Source: VYFG01 sp965248685
GTDB lineage: Bacteria; Pseudomonadota; Gammaproteobacteria; Arenicellales; Poriferihabitantaceae
DNA: 64,000 nt
Direction of reading: 5' to 3'
NCBI GenBank assembly: GCA_965248685.1
Contig: CBDFKC010000002.1
Location: 372,001 to 436,000 of the forward strand
The position numbers and the translations under genes were made by a program. Position 1 is the stretch's first letter; every line of letters begins with the position of its first letter. The notes under the pieces are model-generated. The model made no database searches. It had not been told where the DNA came from and saw only the letters and a list, made by a program, of their open reading frames with translations. Below are positions 1-8,500 of the stretch, in pieces.

Positions 1-383
1 AAAGCAACGGTGTGACATTTATTATCCCAGCGTTGATGATCGGTTAGTTCAAGAACGTGGTTGTAAATTCGTACTCTGGCTTTTCGAGTTAGATTGAAAG
101 GACGCAGGCCAGCACCCGGAAAGACTTCAGAGCACACGTATTTGAGATCATGTTTTATTCGGTGGAAGCCAGGACTCAGTAAGACGGGTTTAACTTTAAA
201 ATACCCCAGCAGCACAACAAGCATGCAACGTTGATCACGCCTGCGAATTTTCTGACTCAGGGTTAACTCAATTTCGTTGAGTGCGAAGAAGAAACGCTGA
301 TCGTTGAAATTGAGAACTGGTGGGTCGAACAGTTCAGTAATTTCTGCCTCGGTGAGTATCTTGAGTCGTTTTTCAGTGGCCAT
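1..383 (-). CDS. tnpA: Tn3-family transposase TnpA, N-terminal part of copy A (partial)
   Basis: This is the first ~127 codons of a TnpA whose remainder lies left of the window. It reads from an ATG at 381-383 and, as far as visible, is the same protein as the 1006-residue TnpA of copies B and C. The N-terminal region of this family (DUF4158) binds the terminal inverted repeats. The catalytic DDE domain is not in view, so integrity of this copy cannot be judged. Confidence 0.93.
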   Translation of the reverse strand, partial: MATEKRLKILTEAEITELFDPPVLNFNDQRFFFALNEIELTLSQKIRRRDQRCMLVVLLGYFKVKPVLLSPGFHRIKHDLKYVCSEVFPGAGLRPFNLTRKARVRIYNHVLELTDHQRWDNKCHTVA

Positions 384-524
384 AATCGATGCCTAAAGGC
401 AACGATATTAGCCAAATTACCTTGAAAAAGCGTAAAATCGAAAAGTAACCCCCTCTGGAAACCCAAGCAGGGTAAGGGCTCTAGCCGTTTATGTCCCATT
501 ACGAGGGAAAATCCCTAGTACCCC
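1..524 (-). mobile_element. Tn3-family transposon, copy A (right part, cut by window edge)
   Basis: The 524 bases match the right-hand end of the complete copies B and C (bases 37462-37985) except for one substitution seen at 481 (C here, T in B and C). The terminal inverted repeat ends in TACCCC at 524 and the following five bases, TCTCT, recur immediately left of copy B. The left part of the element lies outside the window. Confidence 0.95.
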
Positions 525-529
525 TCTCT
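525..529. repeat. Target-site duplication TCTCT (right of Tn copy A)
   Basis: TCTCT directly follows the end of copy A and is repeated at 34743-34747 directly before copy B. The two copies therefore face each other across segment 1 rather than flanking a single transposon. Confidence 0.85.
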
Positions 530-751
530 AGTGTTTCTGTTTCTTCTGCAGTCGCTTGGACAATGATGATTAACGGTCTAAGTCCATTTTCAATTTATCA
601 TTCTCTCGCAAAGCAAGCTCTCAACGGTACGCCCTCAGATCACCCCAAAGCCCGCAGGTGCTTGGAGATTCTGGAGTTGTATGCTAAAGCGGACCCAACA
701 CGTAACTATGATCAGGTTATAGATGACATACGCTGTTCATTTGTCTCTTAA
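525..751 (+). pseudogene. 3' part of a gene split by the transposon (unknown function)
   Basis: The open frame runs into the transposon end at 491, but the part belonging to segment 1 starts at the TCTCT duplication and encodes about 73 residues up to a TAA at 749-751. The phase of the CTC-TCT codons is the same here and at 34742-34747, so joining the two fragments gives one uninterrupted frame of about 180 residues. The apparent ATG at 491 lies in the transposon terminal repeat and is not a native start. No domain was recognised. The 5' part (34427-34747) is in turn cut by transposon copy D, so the gene is broken at both places and may be the 3' end of the KAP-type NTPase gene at 28532; that last link is inference. 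Confidence 0.65.
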
Positions 752-928
752 TCTGAACTGAAAAACTGCTGTCAATTTGCACCGCAATGGAGCCACTCAG
801 TTTGCACTTAATGGAGCCACCAAATTTGCACCCTAATGGAGCCACCCTGGTGGCCAGGGTATTAGGGTAATTTTTCGGTCTTAAACCTTTCAATAACCGG
901 TACCCTCGCGCCTTTTTGCGAGGCTACC

Positions 929-2473
929 ATGAGCAACAGAAGGTTTGAGATGTTTGAAGTTCGTCAAGTCTTGGTGCGGATGCGCCAGGGTGATTCAGAT
1001 CGCGTTCTGGCCAGAGCCGGGATCGTTGGCCGCCGCAAAGCAGCGGATATTCGTCGCACTGCCCAGGCCAATGGCTGGCTGGATGCGGACACGCCGATAC
1101 CCGATAACACCGTGCTTGGCCAAGTGCTGCGGATACAATCAACGCCTGCCTCACTTGGTCAGTCGAGCGTGGAACCGTATCGAGATCAGGTGAAAGCCTG
1201 GGCGGATCAAGGAATTCAGAGCAGCACCATTTATCAGGCCTTGGTACGTAACCATCAGTTTACCGGCGCGTACGCCGCCGTTTATCGATTCGTGTGCAGT
1301 CTACGCGGTACAGAAGCACCCAAATCAACCGTCAAACTTGACTTTGCCCCAGGGGAAGCCGCCCAGGTCGATTTCGGTACCGGACCTAAGCTGGTTGATA
1401 CCCGCACTGGAGAAGAGATAAAGAGCTGGTTCTTTCTGATGACCCTGGCCTTCTCGCGGCATCAGTATGCGGAGATTGTGCTGAATCAGAAGATCGCGAC
1501 CTGGCTGGAATGTCACCGTCACGCCTTTGAATTCTTTGGTGGAGTGGTCAGTCGCATTATTATCGACAATGCTAAGTGCGCGATTACCAAAGCGTGTTAT
1601 TACGACCCTGTGGTGCAACGAGCGTACGCGGAATATGCCGAAGGCTATGGCTTCAAAATTGATGCCCTGCCGCCACGTGAACCACAATTGAAGGGTCGCG
1701 TAGAATCCGGAATCAAATTCCTAAAGCGTGGCTTCATGCCTCTCCGCCAGTTTGTTGATCGCCATGATGGCAATCGCCAATTGCAGCACTGGATATTGGA
1801 AGAAGCTGGAAACCGTGTCCATGGCACCACCCACGAGAAACCCCTTACCCTGTTTGCCATCGAGCAACCCCTGTTCAAAGCCTTGCCTTCCATTCCCCCT
1901 GAATTGGCGATATGGGCCAAGGTCAAAGTGCATCGTGACACCCATGTGCAATTTGAGAAATGCCTGTATTCAGTCCCTTTCGGTTTGATTGGGCTGAATC
2001 TCTGGCTCAAGGCCACACCCCACACCATTCGGGTCTATCAGCAGGATAATTTGGTGGCAGTCCATGCACGGTTGTTTATCCCGGGCTCCCGCCGCACTCT
2101 GGATGACCATTTGCCGCCCAATGCGTTGGCTTACAAGATGCAGGGCCCGGTCTGGTGTCTTGAACAGTCTGAACGGATCGGGGTGGCTTGTCACCTGTTA
2201 GTGCGTCAGTTATTCGATGATCGTGTGCTGTATAACCTCCGGGCCGTGCAGGGCATCCTGGCGTTGAAGAAGACGTATGGGGCAAAACGCCTCGATGCCG
2301 CCTGCCAGCGTGCCATGGACTTCCATAATCCGCGCTATGCGACGGTCAAGTCGATTCTCAAAAAGGGACTCGATGGCCAACCCAGTTCCCAACAGGTGTT
2401 CGATACCCTGGCCGATTGTTATACCGGTCAGGGGCGATACAGCCGGGAACTGTCAAAGATGCTGAAGCATTAA
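929..2473 (+). CDS. istA: IS21-family transposase IstA
   Basis: A protein of 514 residues, the usual size for IstA. It catalyses cutting and joining of IS21 ends. The N-terminal part resembles a helix-turn-helix DNA-binding region. The RNase-H-like rve core starts near residue 125, with the first acidic residue in AAQVDFGTG, the second in the RIIIDNAKCA stretch and the glutamate in LKGRVESGIKFLK. The C-terminal region is basic. It is followed 67 bases later by istB in the same orientation. No frameshift is seen and the element's ends are intact, so it may still be active. Confidence 0.95.
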   Translation: MSNRRFEMFEVRQVLVRMRQGDSDRVLARAGIVGRRKAADIRRTAQANGWLDADTPIPDNTVLGQVLRIQSTPASLGQSSVEPYRDQVKAWADQGIQSSTIYQALVRNHQFTGAYAAVYRFVCSLRGTEAPKSTVKLDFAPGEAAQVDFGTGPKLVDTRTGEEIKSWFFLMTLAFSRHQYAEIVLNQKIATWLECHRHAFEFFGGVVSRIIIDNAKCAITKACYYDPVVQRAYAEYAEGYGFKIDALPPREPQLKGRVESGIKFLKRGFMPLRQFVDRHDGNRQLQHWILEEAGNRVHGTTHEKPLTLFAIEQPLFKALPSIPPELAIWAKVKVHRDTHVQFEKCLYSVPFGLIGLNLWLKATPHTIRVYQQDNLVAVHARLFIPGSRRTLDDHLPPNALAYKMQGPVWCLEQSERIGVACHLLVRQLFDDRVLYNLRAVQGILALKKTYGAKRLDAACQRAMDFHNPRYATVKSILKKGLDGQPSSQQVFDTLADCYTGQGRYSRELSKMLKH

Positions 2474-2540
2474 TTCTTAATCCAAACCCAAATCTACCCC
2501 TAATCCCACAACAACCTTTAACCCTGGAGTAATCAATCCT

Positions 2541-3302
2541 ATGAATCCAAAACCCGACCTTGCCCCGATGCTCAAACAGCTCCGTCTGTCCGGCATCCTT
2601 GACTCGCTGGAGTCCAGAAACAAACAAGCCATCGACGGTAAAATGGCGTATACCGACTTCCTCTCCTTGCTGGTGAGTGATGAAGTGGCTCGGCGTGACC
2701 AGAAGAAGTTTGACTTCCGGTTACGCAGAGCGGCGTTCCGTTCCAATAAAACCCTCGATCAGTTCGATTTTGACTTCAATCCAAAGATCAATTCGGCGCT
2801 GATCCATGATCTGATGACGGGACGATTTATCCACGAGAAGGTGGCCACCCTGATCGTTGGGCCGTGTGGTACCGGCAAAAGTCATATTGCCCAGGCAATC
2901 GGTCATGCTGCGGTGAGGCAGGACCATGATGTCTTGTTTACCACGGCGGCGCAATTACTCAGCTCACTCTACGCCGCCCGGGCCAATGATAGCTACGACA
3001 GGCGGTTCAAGTTATTGAGCCAGATCGATTTACTCATTGTTGACGATTTTGGGCTAAAACCTCTGCGTGCACCGGCAGACGAAGACTTCCATGATCTCAT
3101 TGCTGAGCGTTATGAACGCAAGCCCACCGTGATCACTAGCAATCTTGACTTTGGTGAATGGGGTGACGCCTTTCCCAACAAGTTGATGGGCGCTGCCACG
3201 TTGGATCGACTCAAGCATGGCGCCTATCGATTGATTCTGGATGGCAAAAGTTACCGACAACCGAGACCACTACAGGATCAGCTTGATAAAGGTAAAAAAT
3301 AG
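2541..3302 (+). CDS. istB: IS21-family helper ATPase IstB
   Basis: A 253-residue AAA+ ATPase of the DnaC/IstB family that assembles on target DNA and activates the IstA transposase. The Walker A motif GPCGTGKSH lies near residue 107 and the Walker B motif LLIVDDFG near residue 166. The N-terminal region contains the family's short helical domain (residues 1-70). Length and motif spacing are normal for IstB. The gene ends about 95 bases before the right end of the element. Confidence 0.95.
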   Translation: MNPKPDLAPMLKQLRLSGILDSLESRNKQAIDGKMAYTDFLSLLVSDEVARRDQKKFDFRLRRAAFRSNKTLDQFDFDFNPKINSALIHDLMTGRFIHEKVATLIVGPCGTGKSHIAQAIGHAAVRQDHDVLFTTAAQLLSSLYAARANDSYDRRFKLLSQIDLLIVDDFGLKPLRAPADEDFHDLIAERYERKPTVITSNLDFGEWGDAFPNKLMGAATLDRLKHGAYRLILDGKSYRQPRPLQDQLDKGKK

Positions 3303-3450
3303 AGGAATAATCCAGTCCGTTTAAGACCGATTTAACGCAAAATGGGTGGACCCATTACACTGCAAATCGGTGGCTCCATTAGGGTGCAAAATGACAACTG
3401 CTACAGTTAGGAAAATAGGAAGTGATAAACGCATATAAATCAATAAGATA

Positions 3451-3478
3451 ACTTCGCATAATACGCATTATGTAAAGT
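3451..3478 (+). other. XerC/XerD dif-like recombination site
   Basis: The 28 bases divide into an 11-bp arm ACTTCGCATAA, a 6-bp centre TACGCA and an 11-bp arm TTATGTAAAGT. Compared with the E. coli chromosomal dif site as I know it, 8 of 11 positions match in the XerC arm and 9 of 11 in the XerD arm, with the same 6-bp spacing. Plasmids use such sites to resolve dimers and some mobile elements use them to integrate. The site lies in the otherwise featureless gap 3397-3667 between the IS21 element and the end of the large operon. No second copy was found in the window. Confidence 0.6.
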
Positions 3479-3667
3479 ACATAATTTCATGTTGTACTTG
3501 TGACCTGCTTTGGGGTTTTCAAGGGCCGAGTATCAATCTATTGACCACATATCGATTTGGAGACGTTCTTAGCGTACGATTTCGTACCACTAGGCTTCAT
3601 ACGCCTTACACATGAAAACTTAGTTTAGCGGGAGCTGCTGTATATTGACCCTTTAAAGATTACTAAA

Positions 3668-5545
3668 CTATTTATCGTCGTTATTATATTGAATTTGGTC
3701 AAATTCTAATCCACTTGAACCTTGCCCTTTACCTGATTTTTTTCTTCGTCCCAGCCAAGTATAGACATCGCCATTCCACCATCTAGCTCGTTGATAGGTT
3801 CGACTCACTTGTGTACCCACTTTCAATACTTCTTCGTTGTGAATAAAAAATGGTTGTTTAGGTTCTTCATTTAAGCCAGGACGCAAAATATCACCTCTAG
3901 GTTCCACTGGGTCCTCATTTAGGACGTTAGGAATGTCTCTCTTCATTGATGCACGCTGTAGCCGTATTTCGCGATTGGAACCAGGCTTAAGCACAGGGAT
4001 AAAGGGAATCCAACTTTCTGGCGTGCTTGTCCCCAACTTATATTGAATCTCAGCATCGGTTGCTGTTTCATTAGAATTAAGAGGCGCTTCTGCCTGTGAT
4101 AATAAATAATTTTCTAAATAAGTAGAGGCTTCATAGCCATTTGTTCCCCCACTTAGCCTGCTTGGAATAACATCCTCAACAGCCCAAACCATATTCGCCA
4201 TTTCATCCCTCATTAAAATTACCTTTTCGATAGGTTCACTTTCTTGAATTTTACCAACCGATGGGGGCAAGAAAAGCCGAGGATCAATTTGTTGCCCTTC
4301 AGTCGAAGAAAGATAGTACATTCCCCAACGTAGCCGTTCACTTTCAGAGTTGCTCGCAGCAGAACGTACCAAGGTGCGAACACCAAAGACATCTTCAACA
4401 ATTACACCCTGCACTTCACTCAACGAGCCAACTTGGAGTGTATAAGGGACTAAACTCCAATCGTTCCCGTAAACCAATCCAAAATCTGCTAGCACTAGGG
4501 TCGCTAAATCTGTTGTGTTTGGATTAATGTTACCAAAATTCGTTTTACTATCTTCAAATTCCCACCAGCGGACACTTGGCATACCTGCAAATTCAATGGT
4601 ATTTGGGATAAAGGTAATTGGCTTCTCAAGTTTTAACACCTCATTTGAAATTGACGCCTCTGGTTTATCAGTAAGGCTCGCGTTAATACGGTTATCAAAA
4701 TCAACTGAATACCAATCTAAATGCCCGTGATGATACTTCTCAGCAACCATGACCGATTGCTTTTCTCCTTCAATATCGGCAGGTACAGAGCAAGCAAATT
4801 GATATTCAAGATAATCATCGGACCAGGCTGAATCATCGGTTTCACTCGGCTGACTGTAAACTCGACCGAACCAACTATCTAAAGCCTTTGCGGCTTCAAG
4901 TATTTTCTGGAAATCAGAAGAACCATCGTTTATTCCTATTTCCACAAGCCAATTCCTATGTGCAGTTACATCAAAATGTACAACGGTATATAATTTTTCA
5001 CCATCAACCACTCTGCCCTTTAACAGTTCAAACGTTTGCCAAGCTTGTGGATTACTGCGTATCTGGCTTTGCTCTGCAGAGCTGTTTCCAAAATCCGTAA
5101 AGCCAAATTTCGTTAAGTAACTCTTTTTAAGAGCGTCGACATCAACCAAATCATTAATATTCGAAAGTAGTTTAAACCACTGACGGCCAACTTGAGCTTG
5201 TGTCATCAAATCAAAAGGGATCGCTTCGTATTCAACCTTCGTTTCAAGCGGCATCGAATCATTATAACCAACTGCCTGATTAGAGCGCCCAGCATATCGG
5301 TTTAATCTTGCCGTACTAACTTGAACTTTTGCTTTGATAGCAGACCCTGCATCTTCACCGTTAAATTCACCTAACTGCCATTGTCTGCATAACATCCACA
5401 TGGGATCGCGTATTTCAGCCCGTAGATTGCTTTCAAAATCCTCTTGACGTGGGCGTCCTTCCAGACGATTCCATGTAATCAATGACGAGTCAAAGTCATC
5501 AGTAAGTACGGCATCTTTAATTTCTTGGCTGATTGCTTGTCGCAT
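3668..5545 (-). CDS. Uncharacterised 625-residue protein, last gene of the large operon
   Basis: No function is known to me. The N-terminal third has a distinctive stretch (RDPMWMLCRQWQLGEF, residues 47-62) that I associate with a widespread unannotated bacterial family. There is no signal peptide or membrane segment, so the protein is probably cytoplasmic. It starts at ATG 5545, six bases after the stop of the 1631-residue gene, so it is very likely co-transcribed and translationally coupled with it. No clear hairpin terminator follows its stop at 3668. The product is rich in Trp, Phe and acidic residues. The assignment as a real gene is firm because of its length, codon structure and operon context; any role is unknown. 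Confidence 0.85.
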   Translation of the reverse strand: MRQAISQEIKDAVLTDDFDSSLITWNRLEGRPRQEDFESNLRAEIRDPMWMLCRQWQLGEFNGEDAGSAIKAKVQVSTARLNRYAGRSNQAVGYNDSMPLETKVEYEAIPFDLMTQAQVGRQWFKLLSNINDLVDVDALKKSYLTKFGFTDFGNSSAEQSQIRSNPQAWQTFELLKGRVVDGEKLYTVVHFDVTAHRNWLVEIGINDGSSDFQKILEAAKALDSWFGRVYSQPSETDDSAWSDDYLEYQFACSVPADIEGEKQSVMVAEKYHHGHLDWYSVDFDNRINASLTDKPEASISNEVLKLEKPITFIPNTIEFAGMPSVRWWEFEDSKTNFGNINPNTTDLATLVLADFGLVYGNDWSLVPYTLQVGSLSEVQGVIVEDVFGVRTLVRSAASNSESERLRWGMYYLSSTEGQQIDPRLFLPPSVGKIQESEPIEKVILMRDEMANMVWAVEDVIPSRLSGGTNGYEASTYLENYLLSQAEAPLNSNETATDAEIQYKLGTSTPESWIPFIPVLKPGSNREIRLQRASMKRDIPNVLNEDPVEPRGDILRPGLNEEPKQPFFIHNEEVLKVGTQVSRTYQRARWWNGDVYTWLGRRKKSGKGQGSSGLEFDQIQYNNDDK

Positions 5546-5551
5546 AATTTT

Positions 5552-8500
5552 TTATCCGTCATCCGTGGCAATTATCGAAGTTTTTATTGCTGTTTCATGT
5601 ATATAGTCTGTCGAAATAGTTGCATCGGGGTTACTGCTGACAGCAGAGAGTACAGCCGGTAATAACTGACTAAATGCTGAATCATCTATATGTTCTGGTT
5701 CAATTGCACGTAACTTGGCGCGATCAAGCGTATTATTAAGGACCCCCATCAACTTTTCCCATGTCCAAGCACCAGTAACCTCGGGCGTGACAGCTAAAAG
5801 CATAGCTTGCGGTGGTTCGGTACTTGGTTGATTAAAATGCACAGCAATACCGGAAGTCTCAACTTGATTTGGAATTACTTCAACGCACTCATCGACCATA
5901 AACCCGCTTTGCGACAAACTGGGATCAAAACCACTTTCGGGTAAGAGTTGTACAAGAGACAAATAATCGCCATTTGGAATAAATGCATCTGGTTTGTCAA
6001 TGTCGTCTAATTCAACTTTAGGATATGACATTGCAACCCAATAATCTTTCTCTCTAAACGGAAGTTGTAATGGTTTTAAGTTAAGACTGAATTTATCTAT
6101 CGCTTCAGCTAAGATCATTATTGCTTCGATGCGGCCAACTTTTTCATGCACTCGAGCAAAGCCTTGCAACCAATCAGAAGTAATAAAAGGATTGTCTTTA
6201 TGATGCCTGGTTAATCCCGTGTCTAGATTTCGAAATTCGGTAGCGGCTTTGAGCTCTTCTGGGTTTTTCATTGTGAAGGAAGGGATCAAATTAAAAGACG
6301 GACCAAATATTTCTTTTATAGAACTAACGTACTTGGCAACTCGATCTTCCACTAAAAGCGTTTCTACATCACCCTGCCCTTTGAGTTGTTCAGCACTCTC
6401 AAGTTTTTGTTTTGCGATTGCTGTGATTTTACTCGCTTGTTGCGTTACTGCTTTGATCGCTCCATCTGAATCGCCAACAACACTTTGTGGAAATGCATCT
6501 GCAATTCCATAGTTAGCCAACGTAATAAGTGCTACTCGTATTTGATCAAGGTCAAGATTTGGATTGTCAATTTCTTGTACGGCATCACCAAAAGTTGTAA
6601 GTGCTGAAGCCAGTCGATTTTTCAATTTGTCTACTTCATAGCCTTTTGGATTTGTATCTGCGCCGGTATCAATTACCTCTGCAGGTAAGCTAAAATCATC
6701 CGCTGCCAGCGGGCGGCAACCTGTAACTATATTTCGTAGGTTACGCAATAATGGAAGTAATTCAAATAGTGTTATCTTTTGAGGGTCAATTAATTGATTC
6801 ATGAATTTAATTTTAATGCCGCTTGTATCGTCCCCAGCATTACGCCGATGTATTTGTGCAATTCGGCTTTCTAATTCCGACATTTCATCGTTTAGGTCAT
6901 CCCCAATCAGGTAAATAAGATCAATAGGCTCAATGCCTAATCCAATTAAATTGTGCTCAACTGACGCCCCCTCACCTAACTGAACGGTATACACAATATT
7001 GTCAGGCGAAGGCAGAAGGTCAGCCAGCCATTTATTCAACCTAGGCTCAATGGCCGCCCGCGGAGATGCTCCTTGTCCTTGTTGCCAAGAATTACTATCA
7101 CCGTTAGTTTCCAATTGAAGCACCATACGCATCGTTAAAGCCGAACCACCACGTGGCGTCTTAACAATTTCTGGATCGATTGGATTATTTCCTTCAGTAA
7201 AAGCCTTGAGTGTTGCACCGGCTCGGTCGAAGTTACCTTGAGTAACTTGAAAGACACCTTCGGCAATGGCTAGGTCTTTAATGGCATCCATGTCGTCAGC
7301 CATGCGAGATACTTCGGCAATAATGGCTTTAGCTTGTGCAGAATTTTCATCGTTAGGTAAACCAGTAACATCATACGGATAAGTTAACGGTGTCTCTCTT
7401 AAGAATGCAACTTCTAACAGTGCATAACCATCCAGAACGTTAAAAGATTCTTTTGAGTTGACAAGTTCACCATTGTCATCAGTGATTTTGTCAGCCACCA
7501 TCGGATATTCCTGTCGTATATTCTCGATAAACTGGTTAAGAGATGGATCACTATAACGATCATGAAGACCGCGTTCGAACCTGTAGCCCAACATGGCACC
7601 CAACTCCTGCCCATTACGAATCCCATCTAAAAAATCCAGGGATGTTCTGACGCGCTCAGAAGATAAGTTGACTGCCATTTTCTCGGGATCAGCAGGATCA
7701 AAATGCGACATATAGGCATTTCTTAACATAGCTGCCGTCGTAGCGTGATTAAGGGATGGTCCATGGATGAACCCCGCGTTATTTTCTTGTTCAAACAAAG
7801 GACCGTCTTTTTTACGATCATATAATTCAGTTGATAGAGAATGTTGTTTAGCAGGCACCAATTTACTAGGAGTCAGATTTTCAACCCAACCAAAGGCTCC
7901 TAAGTGAACTCCTTGTAAACGTTTATCAAATGCACCTTTAGTCTTCTTCGGATATCGTTGTTGTTGTAAGCGCCGATTGAAGCAACCCATTTGCCATGCA
8001 TCAAGTCGGTAACTACATACATCAATGTGTTCAGAAAAGACACGCTCTAGATCAGCCGTACTTAACTTACTGAGTGATGACAAACATTTACGAACTTCAT
8101 TCAAACCCAACGCTTCTGGTTGCTTGATACCCACATCAGTTTGCAAAAAATCGCCTATAGTCAAGGTTTCCTGGCTAAGCTCAGGCATTACGCGACTGAT
8201 GTTGGCTCCCATGAAATCCCAACGCGTGACCGTACGCTCTTCTTCGATATTAGACAGCTCAACTTCGCGACGTGCGACTTCAGGCACCAGCCCAAAACGA
8301 GCATACAATTTCATTGTCGTATCGTAATTAGCCTGAAGAAACGCACCGCGCAACATTCGATACATCAGCGGCCGTGGCACAGGCAATTTTTCACCTGCCT
8401 CACCGTTAAATTGCTGAGATCGAATATCATCGTGGGAACTATGAGCTAGCCAACTGATATAGTTTTCCACGGTACTTGAATCTGGATCATCTATATTTAC

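Larger units (their letters stand above)
770..3396 (+). mobile_element. IS21-family insertion sequence
   Basis: The element has inverted ends beginning TGTCAATTTGCAC on the left and, as reverse complement, TGTCATTTTGCAC on the right. It is flanked by a 5-bp duplication ACTGC (765-769 and 3397-3401). Inside each end are repeated blocks containing AATGGAGCCAC (three on the left, two weaker ones on the right), the multiple terminal repeats typical of IS21. It encodes IstA and IstB in that order. It sits 18 bases after the stop of the split gene and appears complete. Confidence 0.95.

Noticed and set aside
491..751. The 86-codon frame starting at 491 as an intact gene
   Set aside because: Its first 11 codons lie inside the transposon terminal repeat; the native part is the distal end of a split gene.
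3449..3482. Resemblance of ATAACTTCGCATA to a loxP arm
   Set aside because: The right arm does not match loxP well and the 11-6-11 layout fits a dif-like site much better; no Cre-like recombinase is present.
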